DNA from: an uncultured Sulfitobacter sp.
GTDB taxonomy: Bacteria; Pseudomonadota; Alphaproteobacteria; Rhodobacterales; Rhodobacteraceae
DNA: 64,000 nucleotides
Direction of reading: 5' to 3'
Assembly (NCBI GenBank): GCA_947502265.1
Contig: CANMZB010000001.1
Span: 124,001 to 188,000 of the forward strand
The translations under genes and the position numbers were made by a program. Positions 9,295-17,395 of this stretch are shown here, in pieces. The notes beneath the pieces were generated by a model. That model saw only the letters and a program-made list of their open reading frames with translations. It was not told the origin of the DNA and ran no database searches. Position 1 is the first letter of the stretch, and each line of letters starts with the position of its first letter.

Positions 9295-10275
9295 TTTCAA
9301 CTGGTTGCGGATCGCCTGCTCTTTTCGGGGCAGGTGGTCCCGGTCAAACAGTGCGCGCGCCTTTTCGCCCCGACCCTGATAGATCATCCGCTTGATCGGG
9401 TCATAGCCTTTCAGAATCTTCTTCAGTTTATTGGGCGCAGTGACGCGCTCCAACACCTCTACCGCATGATCGTTTTCACGCGCATAAAGCAGCGGAAGCA
9501 TCCGGTAGTGACAGCTTACCGCGCCGTCCAGAAATCCGTCCGCCATGGCATCGCGCCCGCCGCCAAGGGCGTGGATCACCAGCGGCAGGGCGATCTGGTC
9601 CAGCCATGGATCAAAGCTTTGCGCGCACAATTCAACCGGGGGCGTGTCGCGGATCGCCAGCGCATATTCAAGGAACTTTTCCCCGAACACATGCGGACAG
9701 CGATAATAGAAAAATCCCGCGTTGAAATAAAGATAGCGTCGCCAGTATTCGTCGGGCTGACTGGTATCGAGGCTGGTTTCGAAGTCCAGCCCGAACTTGT
9801 CATAAAGCGATTTCCAAAGACCGGTATAACCGGGGCCGTAAAGCTGTGGGTCGGGCCATGTGTTCTCGCGGCGCAGGGATGCGGCGGGGCGGTCAAAATC
9901 AAATGGAACCGAGGCCAGATCACCGGTGATCAGGGTGTCGGTGTCAAAAAAGACAAAGGGCTCATCTGCGGGCAGGGCGGACAGCATTTCGATTTTATTG
10001 CCGAAAGGGTAGGCCGCGCCGAAATAGCGGCTCTCGAAGGGGGTGATTACGGCCCCCAGCTCTTCGAGGGCAGCGCGCACCGGCTGGTTCTGGATCGTCG
10101 GATCTTTGGGCCACAGCGGTCCGGCCTGCGGCTCTGCCACAAACACCTTACCTGCGAAACCGGGGCTCATCTCGCGCAGCGAGGCGATGAAAATCAACGC
10201 CTCATAGGCAAGGCGTCCATGCTGTCCCACCACCACCACGTTGAAATTTTGTTGAGACGCTGTCTCGCGTGGCAT
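9271..10275 (-). CDS. Glycosyltransferase-like protein (nucleotide-sugar transferase fold)
   Basis: The 334-aa cytosolic-looking protein begins with a beta strand NFNVVVVGQHGRLAYEALIF and carries PFVFFDTDTLITGDLASV, a DxD-type motif like the metal and nucleotide-sugar binding site of GT-A glycosyltransferases (family 8-like). Later segments YLYFNAGFFYYRCPHVFGE and FDPWLDQIALPL fit the acceptor side of such enzymes (NAGxF, then WxDQ). The C-terminus is basic (KLKKILKGYDPIKRMIYQGR). It stands alone between a decayed gene and a divergent exported protein gene, so the acceptor cannot be deduced. The exact family is inferred from motifs only. Confidence 0.72.
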   Translation of the reverse strand: MPRETASQQNFNVVVVGQHGRLAYEALIFIASLREMSPGFAGKVFVAEPQAGPLWPKDPTIQNQPVRAALEELGAVITPFESRYFGAAYPFGNKIEMLSALPADEPFVFFDTDTLITGDLASVPFDFDRPAASLRRENTWPDPQLYGPGYTGLWKSLYDKFGLDFETSLDTSQPDEYWRRYLYFNAGFFYYRCPHVFGEKFLEYALAIRDTPPVELCAQSFDPWLDQIALPLVIHALGGGRDAMADGFLDGAVSCHYRMLPLLYARENDHAVEVLERVTAPNKLKKILKGYDPIKRMIYQGRGEKARALFDRDHLPRKEQAIRNQLKSNGYWMR

Positions 10276-10386
10276 ACTCTGTCCTCATCGGCCGGGATTT
10301 AAGGGCCGCATATTTTTGCGTCAGTATACGGCGCGCGGTTCGTTTTAAAAGAAGCCTTTTGCGGCCACTGGCCGCGGAGTTCAGAG

Positions 10387-10923
10387 ATGTTCGATTTTGT
10401 ATTTGCCGTTTTTGCCATTGCCGCTTCGGCCCAACCCGCCCCGTCAGGCGAAGCCGCTCCTGTCGTCGCACAAAGCGTGCCGCACGTGGCCACCACCGCT
10501 ACCGACGGTCTTGCGATCAATAGGGCCGTAATCCCCGCCGGTCTCGTTGCCCAATCGCAAACCCCGTCGGGCAAGTTCACCACCGCCGCAGAGGTCAAAC
10601 CGATCCTGAACATGACCAAAGCAAACTGGGTCGCCCTGCGCGATTATGACGGGCAGGATCTGCTGTATGTGACGCATCTGTGGAGCTGGCGGTGCGGGTT
10701 GTCCGCGCTGGCGCTGTCGCTGAACGGAGAGCCGATGCAAAACTGGCCGCTGCCGCCTTGTCACAGCGACACGGCCGCGCCGAACGCCATTATCGAAAGT
10801 GACGGACCTCCCTATCTGCGCCTGAAACAGGGCGGCGTTCAAAGCGTTACGATCCAGATCGTTTATGATGATCTAAGCACAGACGTGGTCCGGTTCGAGC
10901 GTAGCGACATTCTGATGCCCTGA
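10387..10923 (+). CDS. Conserved exported protein of unknown function
   Basis: The product has 178 aa. A short hydrophobic N-terminus (FDFVFAVFAIAASAQPAPSG) reads as a signal peptide cleaved after about residue 16, then a Pro/Ala-rich stretch. The mature domain contains KPILNMTKANWVALRDYDGQ and VTHLWSWRCGLSALALSLNG, with two cysteines that could form a disulfide (WRCG and PPCHS). It ends in a beta-rich segment. I do not recognise the family. It is the last host gene before the prophage; attL lies 106 bp downstream. Confidence 0.75.
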   Translation: MFDFVFAVFAIAASAQPAPSGEAAPVVAQSVPHVATTATDGLAINRAVIPAGLVAQSQTPSGKFTTAAEVKPILNMTKANWVALRDYDGQDLLYVTHLWSWRCGLSALALSLNGEPMQNWPLPPCHSDTAAPNAIIESDGPPYLRLKQGGVQSVTIQIVYDDLSTDVVRFERSDILMP

Positions 10924-11028
10924 TCGCGCTCAACGGCTTGGGCGCTGCGCCTTGTTTGGCGACAATCAGGCCGGGAGTGGTGATGCGGAAAAGGCTAATG
11001 ATGCCCCAAAGCCAATAATGTCAAAGAT

Positions 11029-11046
11029 AAGTGGTGGGCGACCCTG
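11029..11046. repeat. attL core
   Basis: Left copy of the 18-bp direct repeat; it is a truncated copy of the tRNA-Tyr 3' end left after integration. The flanking bases differ from the right copy on both sides, which fixes the repeat length at exactly 18. Confidence 0.9.
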
Positions 11047-11087
11047 CACCACATATATTCACGTTATAGCCATGGCCCGCTGTCGAT

Positions 11088-11118
11088 AGTGTCCCGCACT
11101 TGTGGACTGCGGGACACT
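11088..11118. promoter_or_regulatory. Inverted repeat beside attL: candidate integrase arm sites or int terminator
   Basis: A perfect 11-bp inverted repeat, AGTGTCCCGCA (11088-11098) and TGCGGGACACT (11108-11118), with a 9-bp spacer, overlaps the int stop codon. The same TGCGGGACA(C/G) word occurs twice near attR (52548 and 52602). Sharing by both ends fits arm-type integrase binding sites; a transcription stop for int is the alternative. Confidence 0.55.
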
Positions 11119-12217
11119 ACCAGTCGAGATTCGCCAGCGCGCGGATGCCGTCTGTGGCCAATAGGCGGCGCTGGACGCCCTTGGTGTAGATCTCGGATGT
11201 GCGGGCTTCGGTGTGGGCCATCACGGCCATAATCTGGTGTTGAGTGCAGCCGCTTTCGGCCATCAGGCCAGCCATTGCTTTGCGGACGCCGTGTGATGAT
11301 CTGCCTTCAAGCCCGGCCTGCTTGCACCATTCCTGCACGCGGCGGCGCAGGACTTCGGTTGAACTGTAGGGCTGTCCTTTGTTGTTAAGCAGGTATGCGG
11401 GGCCGATGATTTTGGCGGCACGGGTCGCGGTGTGTAGCGGGGGCAGCATCGGGATCGAGACAGGCGCCGATCCCTTTTTTCGGGGTTGCCATTCCAGATA
11501 GGTGACGCCGTCGCGGATGACTTCCTGATCGCGTCCCAGCCAGTGCGCATCCCCGATCCGGCACGCGGTGAAGGCTTGCAGCGTTAACCACAGGTGCGGT
11601 GTGGTGCCTTTGGGGTGCGCGGTGCGGAATGCTCTGAGGTCTGCGGTGGTCCACGCCACTGCGCCGCCTTTGGGGTTGCGGTTAATTGCTTTGATGCCAG
11701 CGGCGGGGTTGTGGCCGATCTCGTTCCGCTCGATTGCCCAGTTGTAAACCGCGCGAATGGATTTGATGAGATTGTCTGCCGCGCCGGGGTGTTCTGCCCA
11801 GGCATCGCGAATTGCCACAAATGCAGAGGCAGGGGCCTCCATGTCGCAATCGCCGTAGCGGGTGCCGTCCGGATCGGTGAAGTCACACAGTCGGGTCAGT
11901 ACACTGCGGCGCTGTTTGAGGGTGGCACCGGACATCTGACCTGCGTCTACCATTTTTTTGAGGAAGTCTAGATAGCGGCGGATCAACCAGTCCATTGATC
12001 TTTCCGGCATCGTGGGGGTATCCGCTTCCCAAACATCGCCCGCACGCGCCGCATAGTAGTGGTTGAGGAAATCGGAGTGGTCCGGACCTACGGGCAATGT
12101 GATCCGACGTGTGTTTTCGCCCTCTACGCGAACGCGAATGCGAGGCGTGCCGTTGCGATTTTTCTCGATCAGCAGCCCTGCCAGCCTCACGCGCATATCC
12201 ATCACCTTTTTGCCCAT
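11117..12217 (-). CDS. int: Tyrosine site-specific recombinase (prophage integrase)
   Basis: The integrase catalyses recombination between attP and the tRNA-Tyr attB site. The product is 366 aa with an N-terminal arm/SAM-like domain (residues 1-180) and a C-terminal catalytic domain. The catalytic residues are visible: Arg220 (FTACRIGDAHW), His309 and Arg312 (SSHGVRKAMAG), His335 (VMAHTEAR) and nucleophile Tyr344 (SEIYTKG). It is the last gene of a leftward operon and overlaps the upstream 64-aa gene by 16 bp. Its position 70 bp from attL and its direction away from the prophage body are normal for temperate phages. Confidence 0.95.
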   Translation of the reverse strand: MGKKVMDMRVRLAGLLIEKNRNGTPRIRVRVEGENTRRITLPVGPDHSDFLNHYYAARAGDVWEADTPTMPERSMDWLIRRYLDFLKKMVDAGQMSGATLKQRRSVLTRLCDFTDPDGTRYGDCDMEAPASAFVAIRDAWAEHPGAADNLIKSIRAVYNWAIERNEIGHNPAAGIKAINRNPKGGAVAWTTADLRAFRTAHPKGTTPHLWLTLQAFTACRIGDAHWLGRDQEVIRDGVTYLEWQPRKKGSAPVSIPMLPPLHTATRAAKIIGPAYLLNNKGQPYSSTEVLRRRVQEWCKQAGLEGRSSHGVRKAMAGLMAESGCTQHQIMAVMAHTEARTSEIYTKGVQRRLLATDGIRALANLDW

Positions 12218-12396
12218 GCCTTCGGTTTGAGAACTTGCGCGGAGGGCATAGTATTGTCCACAGTTTTCGCTGGCTGCGTTTCAATGCGTATGGTGCCGTC
12301 CTTGCCGACGATCACAGCACAAGGGGTCAACCCCGCGGCTTCTATCGCTTCAATTGTGCGCTTGATCTCGGCTTTTGTAGCGGGTGCCGCAGGCAT
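12202..12396 (-). CDS. Small prophage protein upstream of integrase
   Basis: The 64-aa protein has an N-terminal helix with KAEIKRTIEAIEAAGLTPC followed by two beta strands (AVIVGKDGTIRIETQ) and a basic tail KPKAWAKR. It starts one base after the ParB-like stop codon and overlaps int by 16 bp, so it is translated within the same operon. Its position suggests a recombination directionality factor or DNA-binding accessory, but no winged-helix excisionase signature is clear. The function is not assigned. Confidence 0.65.
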   Translation of the reverse strand: MPAAPATKAEIKRTIEAIEAAGLTPCAVIVGKDGTIRIETQPAKTVDNTMPSAQVLKPKAWAKR

Positions 12397-12397
12397 T

Positions 12398-14215
12398 TTA
12401 ATGATCCCCCCGCAACATCACCGGCACCCATGCGTCGATCGCGGCGACCTGGGCGCGGCTTAGGCCAAGCGCCTCTTGCACGGATGCATCGTTAAACAGC
12501 GCTTCGAGCTCTTTCGCTTTCTCGCCCTTTTTCAGCTTGGCGAAGCGTTCCATTTCCGCGTCACCTTCGCCGTCTTGAATGACCAGCTCGCGCCAGATCG
12601 CGTCCAGTGTGGGCACGCTGCAAGCTTTGAAGTGGTTGTCTGCGGTGGGGGTCCAGACGTCACGGGGGCTGACGTCCATCGTTTCGCAAAGCGCCGCGTT
12701 GAGGGGGTTGTGAAACGGCTGGTTGAGCGTGCGTGCCAATGTTCGCGCCAGAACCTTGTTCCGGTGCGCTTTGCCCAGCTCCTTGAATGCCGTGAACGCT
12801 TCGGCGGGTGGTGTGGTGAGGCTCTCGTCGTCTTCTGTCAGGCGTTTGTCGATGCGCACTTCGTCCGTGTTGCTGGGCGTGATGGCCTGTTCGCTGATTT
12901 GCACGTTGAGAGGGCCCGCGTAGCCCGGTAGGCCGTGGGCGAGTTGGAAGGCAAGCAGGTCGAGCATCAGTTCGGGTTTATCGATCAGCTTGGTTTGCAG
13001 GGCCAGCGACTGGATGCGCTTTAGATCATCCAGTCCGCCCTGGGTGATTGGTGGCTTGGCGGGGATCTGTGTTGCAGAGCCTTCGTTGTCGGTTGCCGTT
13101 TGTGTGCCGGCGCGGGGCAGGTACGGGCCTTCGATCTGCAATTTGCCGGTACGATCGACGTAGGCAAAGGCGGTCCCGGCTGCGATGTCCTCATCGCTGT
13201 AGCTGCCACGGGCGCGGTCCTCCAGCTCATCCATCCGGTAAATCTCGGCGTCTGTCAGTTCTTCCTCGTTGTTGCCGCGCTCCAGCAGCTGCTCGAGCTC
13301 CTTTGCGTCGGCCTCTGGCAGATCAAGCGGGATGCGCTCGGGGCGGGTCAGGGTCTGGGTGTGCGTATAGCTGACGTGGGTTTCGAAGATCGGGACGGTT
13401 TTGGCATAGCCCTGTTCGGCTGTGATCCGTTCGGCGCTGGTGGCCACCTTTTGTTCAAACAACTTTTGCAGCAACGCTTCGTCAGCAAAGACCATTTCTT
13501 CGGCGAACAGATCCTCTTCGACCGCGCCGCCCTCCATTGTGTAGAGTTCGGCGCCAACAAAGATCGCGCGCCGGTCGGTGCCTTCTACGCGGTCTTCAAG
13601 GATCTTTTGTTTGAGCCACATGCCTGATCGCGGATTGCGGATTGCCGTCTCCAGCATCTGCGCATGTTGCTCGGGAGTTGTGCAGAGCGTCAGATGTCCG
13701 GCAGCATCCAGCGAAATTTCATCGGCGCGCAGTGCTGCCATGGTTTCAGCGGGCAGGCTGGCGAGTTTCAAGCGGCGCTTGACGTGGGCCGTGGTGCATC
13801 CGAACGCGCGGGCGATATTATCCGGCGTGGCACCGGTGCTGGCGAGATCGGCGTAATAGGAGATTTCCTCGGCGGGGTGGAGCGGGCGTTGGGTTGCCGC
13901 CTCGGCTCCTGCCCAGCTGCGCGCAAGGGTGGCATCGGCTGTGATGTTCACGGGGATTGCGTCGAAGTCGGGCAGGGTGCCGCCTTCGAACTCGGTCGGG
14001 TTTTGGTGGATGTATTGCAACGCGGCAAGGCGACGCCCGCCCGCAACAATGCCGATGCCGTCTTTGGAGTCGCGATAGCCTGACAGGTTTTGCAGCAACC
14101 CGTTCACGGCAATCGAATGGGCGAGGGCGGTGATATCCTCCGAATCGTGGGTCTGGCGTGGATTGAAGGTGTGCTGGTACAGCATGGCGAGCGGGGCGGT
14201 GGGTTGGGTGGTCAT
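12398..14215 (-). CDS. Large ParB/Spo0J-like nuclease-domain protein of the prophage
   Basis: The product has 605 aa. The ATG at 14215 forms an ATGA overlap with the upstream stop, which decides the start over the longer Arg-rich open frame. Residues 1-100 form a ParB-type N-terminal domain with FNPRQTHDSEDITALAHSI and the signature GIVAGGRRLAALQ. A central helix-turn-helix follows (TPDNIARAFGCTTAHVKRRL). The remaining 400 residues are acidic and family-specific. Chromosomal ParB is about 300 aa, so this resembles long plasmid or phage ParB-like proteins. No ParA gene is nearby, so it may act in gene regulation or replication rather than partition. Confidence 0.82.
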   Translation of the reverse strand: MTTQPTAPLAMLYQHTFNPRQTHDSEDITALAHSIAVNGLLQNLSGYRDSKDGIGIVAGGRRLAALQYIHQNPTEFEGGTLPDFDAIPVNITADATLARSWAGAEAATQRPLHPAEEISYYADLASTGATPDNIARAFGCTTAHVKRRLKLASLPAETMAALRADEISLDAAGHLTLCTTPEQHAQMLETAIRNPRSGMWLKQKILEDRVEGTDRRAIFVGAELYTMEGGAVEEDLFAEEMVFADEALLQKLFEQKVATSAERITAEQGYAKTVPIFETHVSYTHTQTLTRPERIPLDLPEADAKELEQLLERGNNEEELTDAEIYRMDELEDRARGSYSDEDIAAGTAFAYVDRTGKLQIEGPYLPRAGTQTATDNEGSATQIPAKPPITQGGLDDLKRIQSLALQTKLIDKPELMLDLLAFQLAHGLPGYAGPLNVQISEQAITPSNTDEVRIDKRLTEDDESLTTPPAEAFTAFKELGKAHRNKVLARTLARTLNQPFHNPLNAALCETMDVSPRDVWTPTADNHFKACSVPTLDAIWRELVIQDGEGDAEMERFAKLKKGEKAKELEALFNDASVQEALGLSRAQVAAIDAWVPVMLRGDH

Positions 14216-14520
14216 TGCGCGGTTCTCCCGATCATGTGTGCGGGGGCTTCGGCTTCGACGGGAAGGGTGTCGAAGCGCGGGCGGTGGGTGCGCAGGGTGA
14301 TGGCGGCGATGCTCGACAGCTCTCCGGTCATGTTGTGGTGCGCGTAGATCTCTACGGCGCAGGCGCTGATCTGATCGCGCGCGCGGGTGCAGTCGGGGAT
14401 GTCGACGGTCACCGTTTCGAGCGTTCCGTCCCTCAACAGCACCTTGACGTCGAATTTCATGGTGTGTGGCGTGGCACGGCGGGACTGCCGCCAGTTGAAA
14501 ATCTCGCTGAATGCGCTCAT
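14212..14520 (-). CDS. Hypothetical prophage protein in the leftward early operon
   Basis: The 102-aa protein has MSAFSEIFNWRQSRRATP at the N-terminus and a beta-rich core (MKFDVKVLLRDGTLETVTVD). It is coupled to its neighbours by ATGA overlaps at both ends (14517-14520 and 14212-14215), which is strong evidence that it is translated and sets the start at 14520. The internal ATG at MKFDV is the alternative. No family is recognised. Confidence 0.7.
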   Translation of the reverse strand: MSAFSEIFNWRQSRRATPHTMKFDVKVLLRDGTLETVTVDIPDCTRARDQISACAVEIYAHHNMTGELSSIAAITLRTHRPRFDTLPVEAEAPAHMIGRTAQ

Positions 14521-14720
14521 TTTGACGTCTCCGATTTGATGATGTCGCGGGCGAACGCTGCTTTGCGCAGCAGGTCCGCATTGCGGGTGTGGGTTTCAAT
14601 CACGTCACAGGCCGCGGCGAGATCCTCGGTGTTGGCGTGAGCGATGTCGGCCAATACGCCCATTGCCGCGCGCAGCTTGCGGTCTTGCTCGATCAGGCGG
14701 GCTTGTTGCGGGTCAATCAT
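14517..14720 (-). CDS. Small helical prophage protein, first gene of the leftward int operon
   Basis: The 67-aa protein starts at ATG 14720 with GGAG eight bases upstream. It is almost entirely helical (RLIEQDRKLRAAMGVLADIA, then a THTRNADLLRKAAFARDII segment). It overlaps the next gene by 4 bp. The promoter should lie in the 124-bp divergent region 14721-14844, which also holds an imperfect 12-bp hairpin at 14758-14788. The function is unknown. Confidence 0.7.
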   Translation of the reverse strand: MIDPQQARLIEQDRKLRAAMGVLADIAHANTEDLAAACDVIETHTRNADLLRKAAFARDIIKSETSK

Positions 14721-14821
14721 TTTGTTGCTCCATACTGTTGTGACCGATAGATTTGGTGCAGGCCGCGTCCCGCAAAGACGCGACCTGCCACGCCGCCAAC
14801 GAATCAACCTTCGAAGGAGAC

Positions 14822-14920
14822 ATGTTCGAAATGAAGGATTTGAAATGCGAGAACCGACCATCCAGAGACAAGCCGGAGCCGAAGGGTTTCCCGCCCGGCG
14901 TCCTGCCGCCACGCCCGTAG
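14822..14920 (+). CDS. Possible 32-aa leader ORF overlapping the two-helix membrane protein
   Basis: ATG at 14822 has the best ribosome site in this region (GAAGGAGAC ending just before it). It opens 32 codons with a basic, Pro-rich product (CENRPSRDKPEPKGFPP) in a different frame from the gene starting at 14845. It might be a leader peptide that couples translation, or a fortuitous frame. A short imperfect palindrome TTCGAA...TTCGAA surrounds the start. Confidence 0.3.
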   Translation: MFEMKDLKCENRPSRDKPEPKGFPPGVLPPRP

Positions 14921-15339
14921 AGCAACTGCGGTTCGACCTTCTGCGTTCTGCGCTTTATCACGACATGCGTGAGACCTTCCTGATGCGCGTACATCGAATT
15001 TCCCTGTTTACGCTCGTGTTGCTCGGATCGGGGGCCATTGCAGGTTTTGGCGCTGACAGGCCGGAGATCGGGCAGGCGGCAGGCTTGTTGGTTGCAGTGA
15101 TCAGCGCGGCCCAGCTGGTTTGGGATTTCGCCGGTGCGGCACGGGATCACGGCGCACTGCGGCGGCGTTTTTACGACCTTCTGGCGGACGCGGGTCAGCG
15201 AGACGTCGACATCAGCGCGATAGAAAGCGCGATGACCCGCGTCTTTGCGGATGAGCCGCCGGTGCGTCACCGTACCAACCGCCGCGCGCACAACCGCGCA
15301 GGGCGGAACATGTTCGGAAACGATTTCGAGCGCGCTTGA
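14845..15339 (+). CDS. Two-helix membrane protein, SLATT-like
   Basis: The 164-aa protein begins at ATG 14845 with AAGGA nine bases upstream. A basic amphipathic N-terminus (LRFDLLRSALYHDMRETFL) leads into two transmembrane helices (ISLFTLVLLGSGAIAGFG and AAGLLVAVISAAQLVWDF), then a helical cytoplasmic tail with ARDHGALRRRFYDLLADAG. This order (N-terminal helix, two TM segments, C-terminal helical bundle) resembles the SLATT family, which has been proposed as pore-forming effectors of bacterial conflict systems. In a prophage it could be a superinfection-exclusion factor. It is divergent from the int operon and convergent with the 115-aa gene. The family call is a pattern impression. Confidence 0.68.
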   Translation: MREPTIQRQAGAEGFPARRPAATPVEQLRFDLLRSALYHDMRETFLMRVHRISLFTLVLLGSGAIAGFGADRPEIGQAAGLLVAVISAAQLVWDFAGAARDHGALRRRFYDLLADAGQRDVDISAIESAMTRVFADEPPVRHRTNRRAHNRAGRNMFGNDFERA

Positions 15340-15344
15340 GGTTT

Positions 15345-15692
15345 TCATGCCACGTCCCCGCCGTAGGGGGTGAGGCCGCTTTTGTCGGCGTTGTAGATGC
15401 GGGTTCCGGCATTGCTTACGCGGTGGCGTTTACCTTCGTGGTCAACTTCTGATGTGCCGGGGGCGCTGGAAAACTCATCGCACCGCAGGGCGTAATGAAT
15501 TTGGCAGCCCGCGATGATCAGATCACCGATAATCACATACCAATTCGTGGAGTTGCGGTTCGCGCGCAGGCCCAGAACGGCTTCGCTGTCCACCACTGAG
15601 TGAACGGTCCCGTGTGCTGCGATGTAGTTTTCGCCATCAGGGGCGAAAAACCAATTGCTGGTTGTGATGAGATATTTTTGACCGATCTTCAT
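15345..15692 (-). CDS. Hypothetical prophage protein
   Basis: The 115-aa protein is beta-rich, starting KIGQKYLITTSNWFFAPDGE, and contains NSTNWYVIIGDLIIAGCQIH. Its start at 15692 overlaps the upstream stop by 4 bp (ATGA). It is the last gene of a three-gene leftward operon driven from the operator region at 16321-16363. No family is recognised. Confidence 0.65.
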   Translation of the reverse strand: MKIGQKYLITTSNWFFAPDGENYIAAHGTVHSVVDSEAVLGLRANRNSTNWYVIIGDLIIAGCQIHYALRCDEFSSAPGTSEVDHEGKRHRVSNAGTRIYNADKSGLTPYGGDVA

Positions 15693-15967
15693 GCGAGTTC
15701 CCCTTTGCGGGCAGCATCTTCCAGATCATGCAGATTTTCGTCCTGTAGCGATTGGGCGGCTTCGGTAATCTCCTGGAGCCGATAGCTGGCCGCTTCGAAA
15801 TCCAGTGTGTCAATTTCATACAGGATGGCGCAGGCATTTAGGCCCGCGCAAAGGTCTCCCCGATTTACGAGGGCGCGGCCTGTGTCGGTTACAATTTCGG
15901 TGATCTGATCCAGCAGGATGAGCATGTTTTCGCGGGCCGTTCCCGCCAAGGTGTCGTCGCAATTCAT
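15689..15967 (-). CDS. Hypothetical helical prophage protein
   Basis: The 92-aa acidic, helical protein (LLDQITEIVTDTGRALVNRG and a RLQEITEAAQSLQDENLHDL tail) is translationally coupled on both sides by ATGA overlaps (15964-15967 and 15689-15692). No family is recognised. Confidence 0.65.
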   Translation of the reverse strand: MNCDDTLAGTARENMLILLDQITEIVTDTGRALVNRGDLCAGLNACAILYEIDTLDFEAASYRLQEITEAAQSLQDENLHDLEDAARKGELA

Positions 15968-16287
15968 GCCGCGTCACCACCGTAGGGGCCGAAGCGGGTT
16001 TCGGGGGAGGCTGTGATGCCGCGTTCAATTTTGATTTCACGCACTCGCGCCATCCACACAGGTGTGGGCAGAGCTTCGATCGGTAAGGGTGCGGGGAGGC
16101 ATAGCGGGGCGCGCGCGGGCATAATGCCGTAGTTCGGGCGCAGCCGCTCCATCCGTTCGGGTGTGATGGGGTGGCCCTGGGCCGCTTTCAGTTGCGCCCA
16201 GTTACCTTTCAGGACGGCAGGGACGTGAGGGTAGGCGTGAGGGTTGGCGATGATGTCGCGGGCGGTGGGGTTTGGTGTGGTTTGCAT
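15964..16287 (-). CDS. Hypothetical prophage protein, first gene of an operator-controlled leftward operon
   Basis: The 107-aa protein starts at ATG 16287 with AGGAGAACT upstream. It contains TARDIIANPHAYPHVPAVLK and a Pro-rich middle. Its start lies 33 bp from a pair of operator-like palindromes (16321-16363) that match the sites in front of the phage repressor, so the operon is probably an early leftward transcript under repressor control, by analogy with the PL side of lambda. The function is unknown. Confidence 0.68.
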   Translation of the reverse strand: MQTTPNPTARDIIANPHAYPHVPAVLKGNWAQLKAAQGHPITPERMERLRPNYGIMPARAPLCLPAPLPIEALPTPVWMARVREIKIERGITASPETRFGPYGGDAA

Positions 16288-16320
16288 GTGAGTTCTCCTG
16301 TTGATTGGAGAACTGGTAGA

Positions 16321-16363
16321 TCACATTTTGTGAATAATCAAGAAATATATTCACAAAATGTGA
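16321..16363. promoter_or_regulatory. Left operator pair of the phage repressor
   Basis: Two palindromes, TCACATTTTGTGA (16321-16333) and TCACAAAATGTGA (16351-16363), are mirror images of each other and form a perfect 16-bp inverted repeat (16321-16336 with 16348-16363). Both fit TCACA-N3-TGTGA, the same consensus found at 17396-17449 beside the repressor gene. They lie just upstream of the leftward operon at 16287. Confidence 0.8.
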
Positions 16364-16418
16364 GTGCGTAAGTGGCGCAAGAGCTTGTTGCGGGTTGTCG
16401 GTGGTCGTGGATAGGCTC

Positions 16419-16796
16419 TTAGCGGGCTCTCATCTCCGCCTTCCCGCTCGGATGGCTCATGAATAACCAATCCCAATCATCGTGCGGGGGGTTGGCGATC
16501 GCAATGAGGGCTGCCTGCAGGTCGCGAGCTAGTGTGACTGCATCGGCTGGGCTTGGATTGTCTCCACCGCTGTAAAAGGCGATCCTCCCGAGGCGGCCCG
16601 CTGTAAAGGTCTGCCCATCGGAGATGTCCCGCGCCTCAGCCTCTGTGAGTTTTTCCTGAGAGTGGTAGGCAATTACGCGGTCCCGTTCGTCGCTTTTGAA
16701 ATAAGCTGTCTGATTGACGGTGGCGTCTTCAGATTGGCACGCAGCTGGCAGCAATATCGCCACTGTTAAGAGGAGGTGTCTTAAAATGTGGGGCAT
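16419..16796 (-). CDS. Prophage-encoded lipoprotein
   Basis: The 125-aa protein has a lipoprotein signal peptide: basic start, hydrophobic LLLTVAILLPAAC with the lipobox cysteine at residue 20. The mature part begins QSEDATVNQ and is hydrophilic (SDERDRVIAYHSQEKLTEAE). With no Asp directly after the Cys it could go to the outer membrane. A lone lipoprotein gene next to the repressor is a common place for lysogeny-expressed superinfection-exclusion lipoproteins, so this is the likely role, but no homology is recognised. Confidence 0.75.
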   Translation of the reverse strand: MPHILRHLLLTVAILLPAACQSEDATVNQTAYFKSDERDRVIAYHSQEKLTEAEARDISDGQTFTAGRLGRIAFYSGGDNPSPADAVTLARDLQAALIAIANPPHDDWDWLFMSHPSGKAEMRAR

Positions 16797-17049
16797 TGGT
16801 GACTCCTTGAGTGGGTGGTTCTGAGATTTGCGGCGCCGTGGCCAGAGTGTTGCATCCTTGGATGCCGGTTATAGCAATCAGCATCAGGATGGCTCGGGGG
16901 AGTGATTTGCTAAGGTTGTGTGGTCATGATTGTCGATTGTATGCGGTAGCCCCATTTGGATTGACACCTTGAAGCGTGTTCTCCTATTGTTCCGGTGCGG
17001 GGGGATTTATGACGCAAGTGCAGTTGGACATGTTTATTATTGCTGCCGA

Positions 17050-17376
17050 TCAATCGGGGGTTTCACTGGATGTCTTGCTGGCATTGTGCCGTGATTTAGA
17101 TGATATGGCGATAGCTAAGCTTTGCGGTAATTGTGCTTCTATGCCTCTGTATATGAAGTCCAAAGTGGCCCCAAACTTTTCGCATAGTACAATGGCTTCG
17201 TCAGGCAGCATCCTTCGGTGACCTGACTCCCAGTTGATGTATCTAGTGTAGTTGAATCCGCAAAACGCTGCGTAATCTGTTTTGCTCATTCCAGTTGTTT
17301 CTCGAAGTGCACGTAAGCGCGCTCCGATCTCCCGATAAGGGAATTTATTTTCATCATTTTTTGAGCTTTTTTTCAT
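17050..17376 (-). CDS. XRE-family phage repressor
   Basis: The 108-aa protein carries a classic helix-turn-helix (IGARLRALRETTGMSKTDYA, then FCGFNYTRYINWESGHRRM). It lacks a LexA/CI-like peptidase domain. I choose ATG 17376 (MKKSSKNDENK) because the longer frame to 17418 would run through the operators. It is divergent from the Cro-like gene at 17463 with three operator palindromes between them. This is the expected lysogenic repressor. Without a cleavable domain, induction would need an antirepressor or another route. Confidence 0.85.
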   Translation of the reverse strand: MKKSSKNDENKFPYREIGARLRALRETTGMSKTDYAAFCGFNYTRYINWESGHRRMLPDEAIVLCEKFGATLDFIYRGIEAQLPQSLAIAISSKSRHNASKTSSETPD

Positions 17377-17395
17377 GACTGCATAATCTATCGCT

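Noticed and set aside
16976-17221. 81-aa rightward ORF with a GTG start
   Set aside because: Most of it is antisense to the repressor gene, whose HTH protein is convincing; no coupling or good composition supports it.
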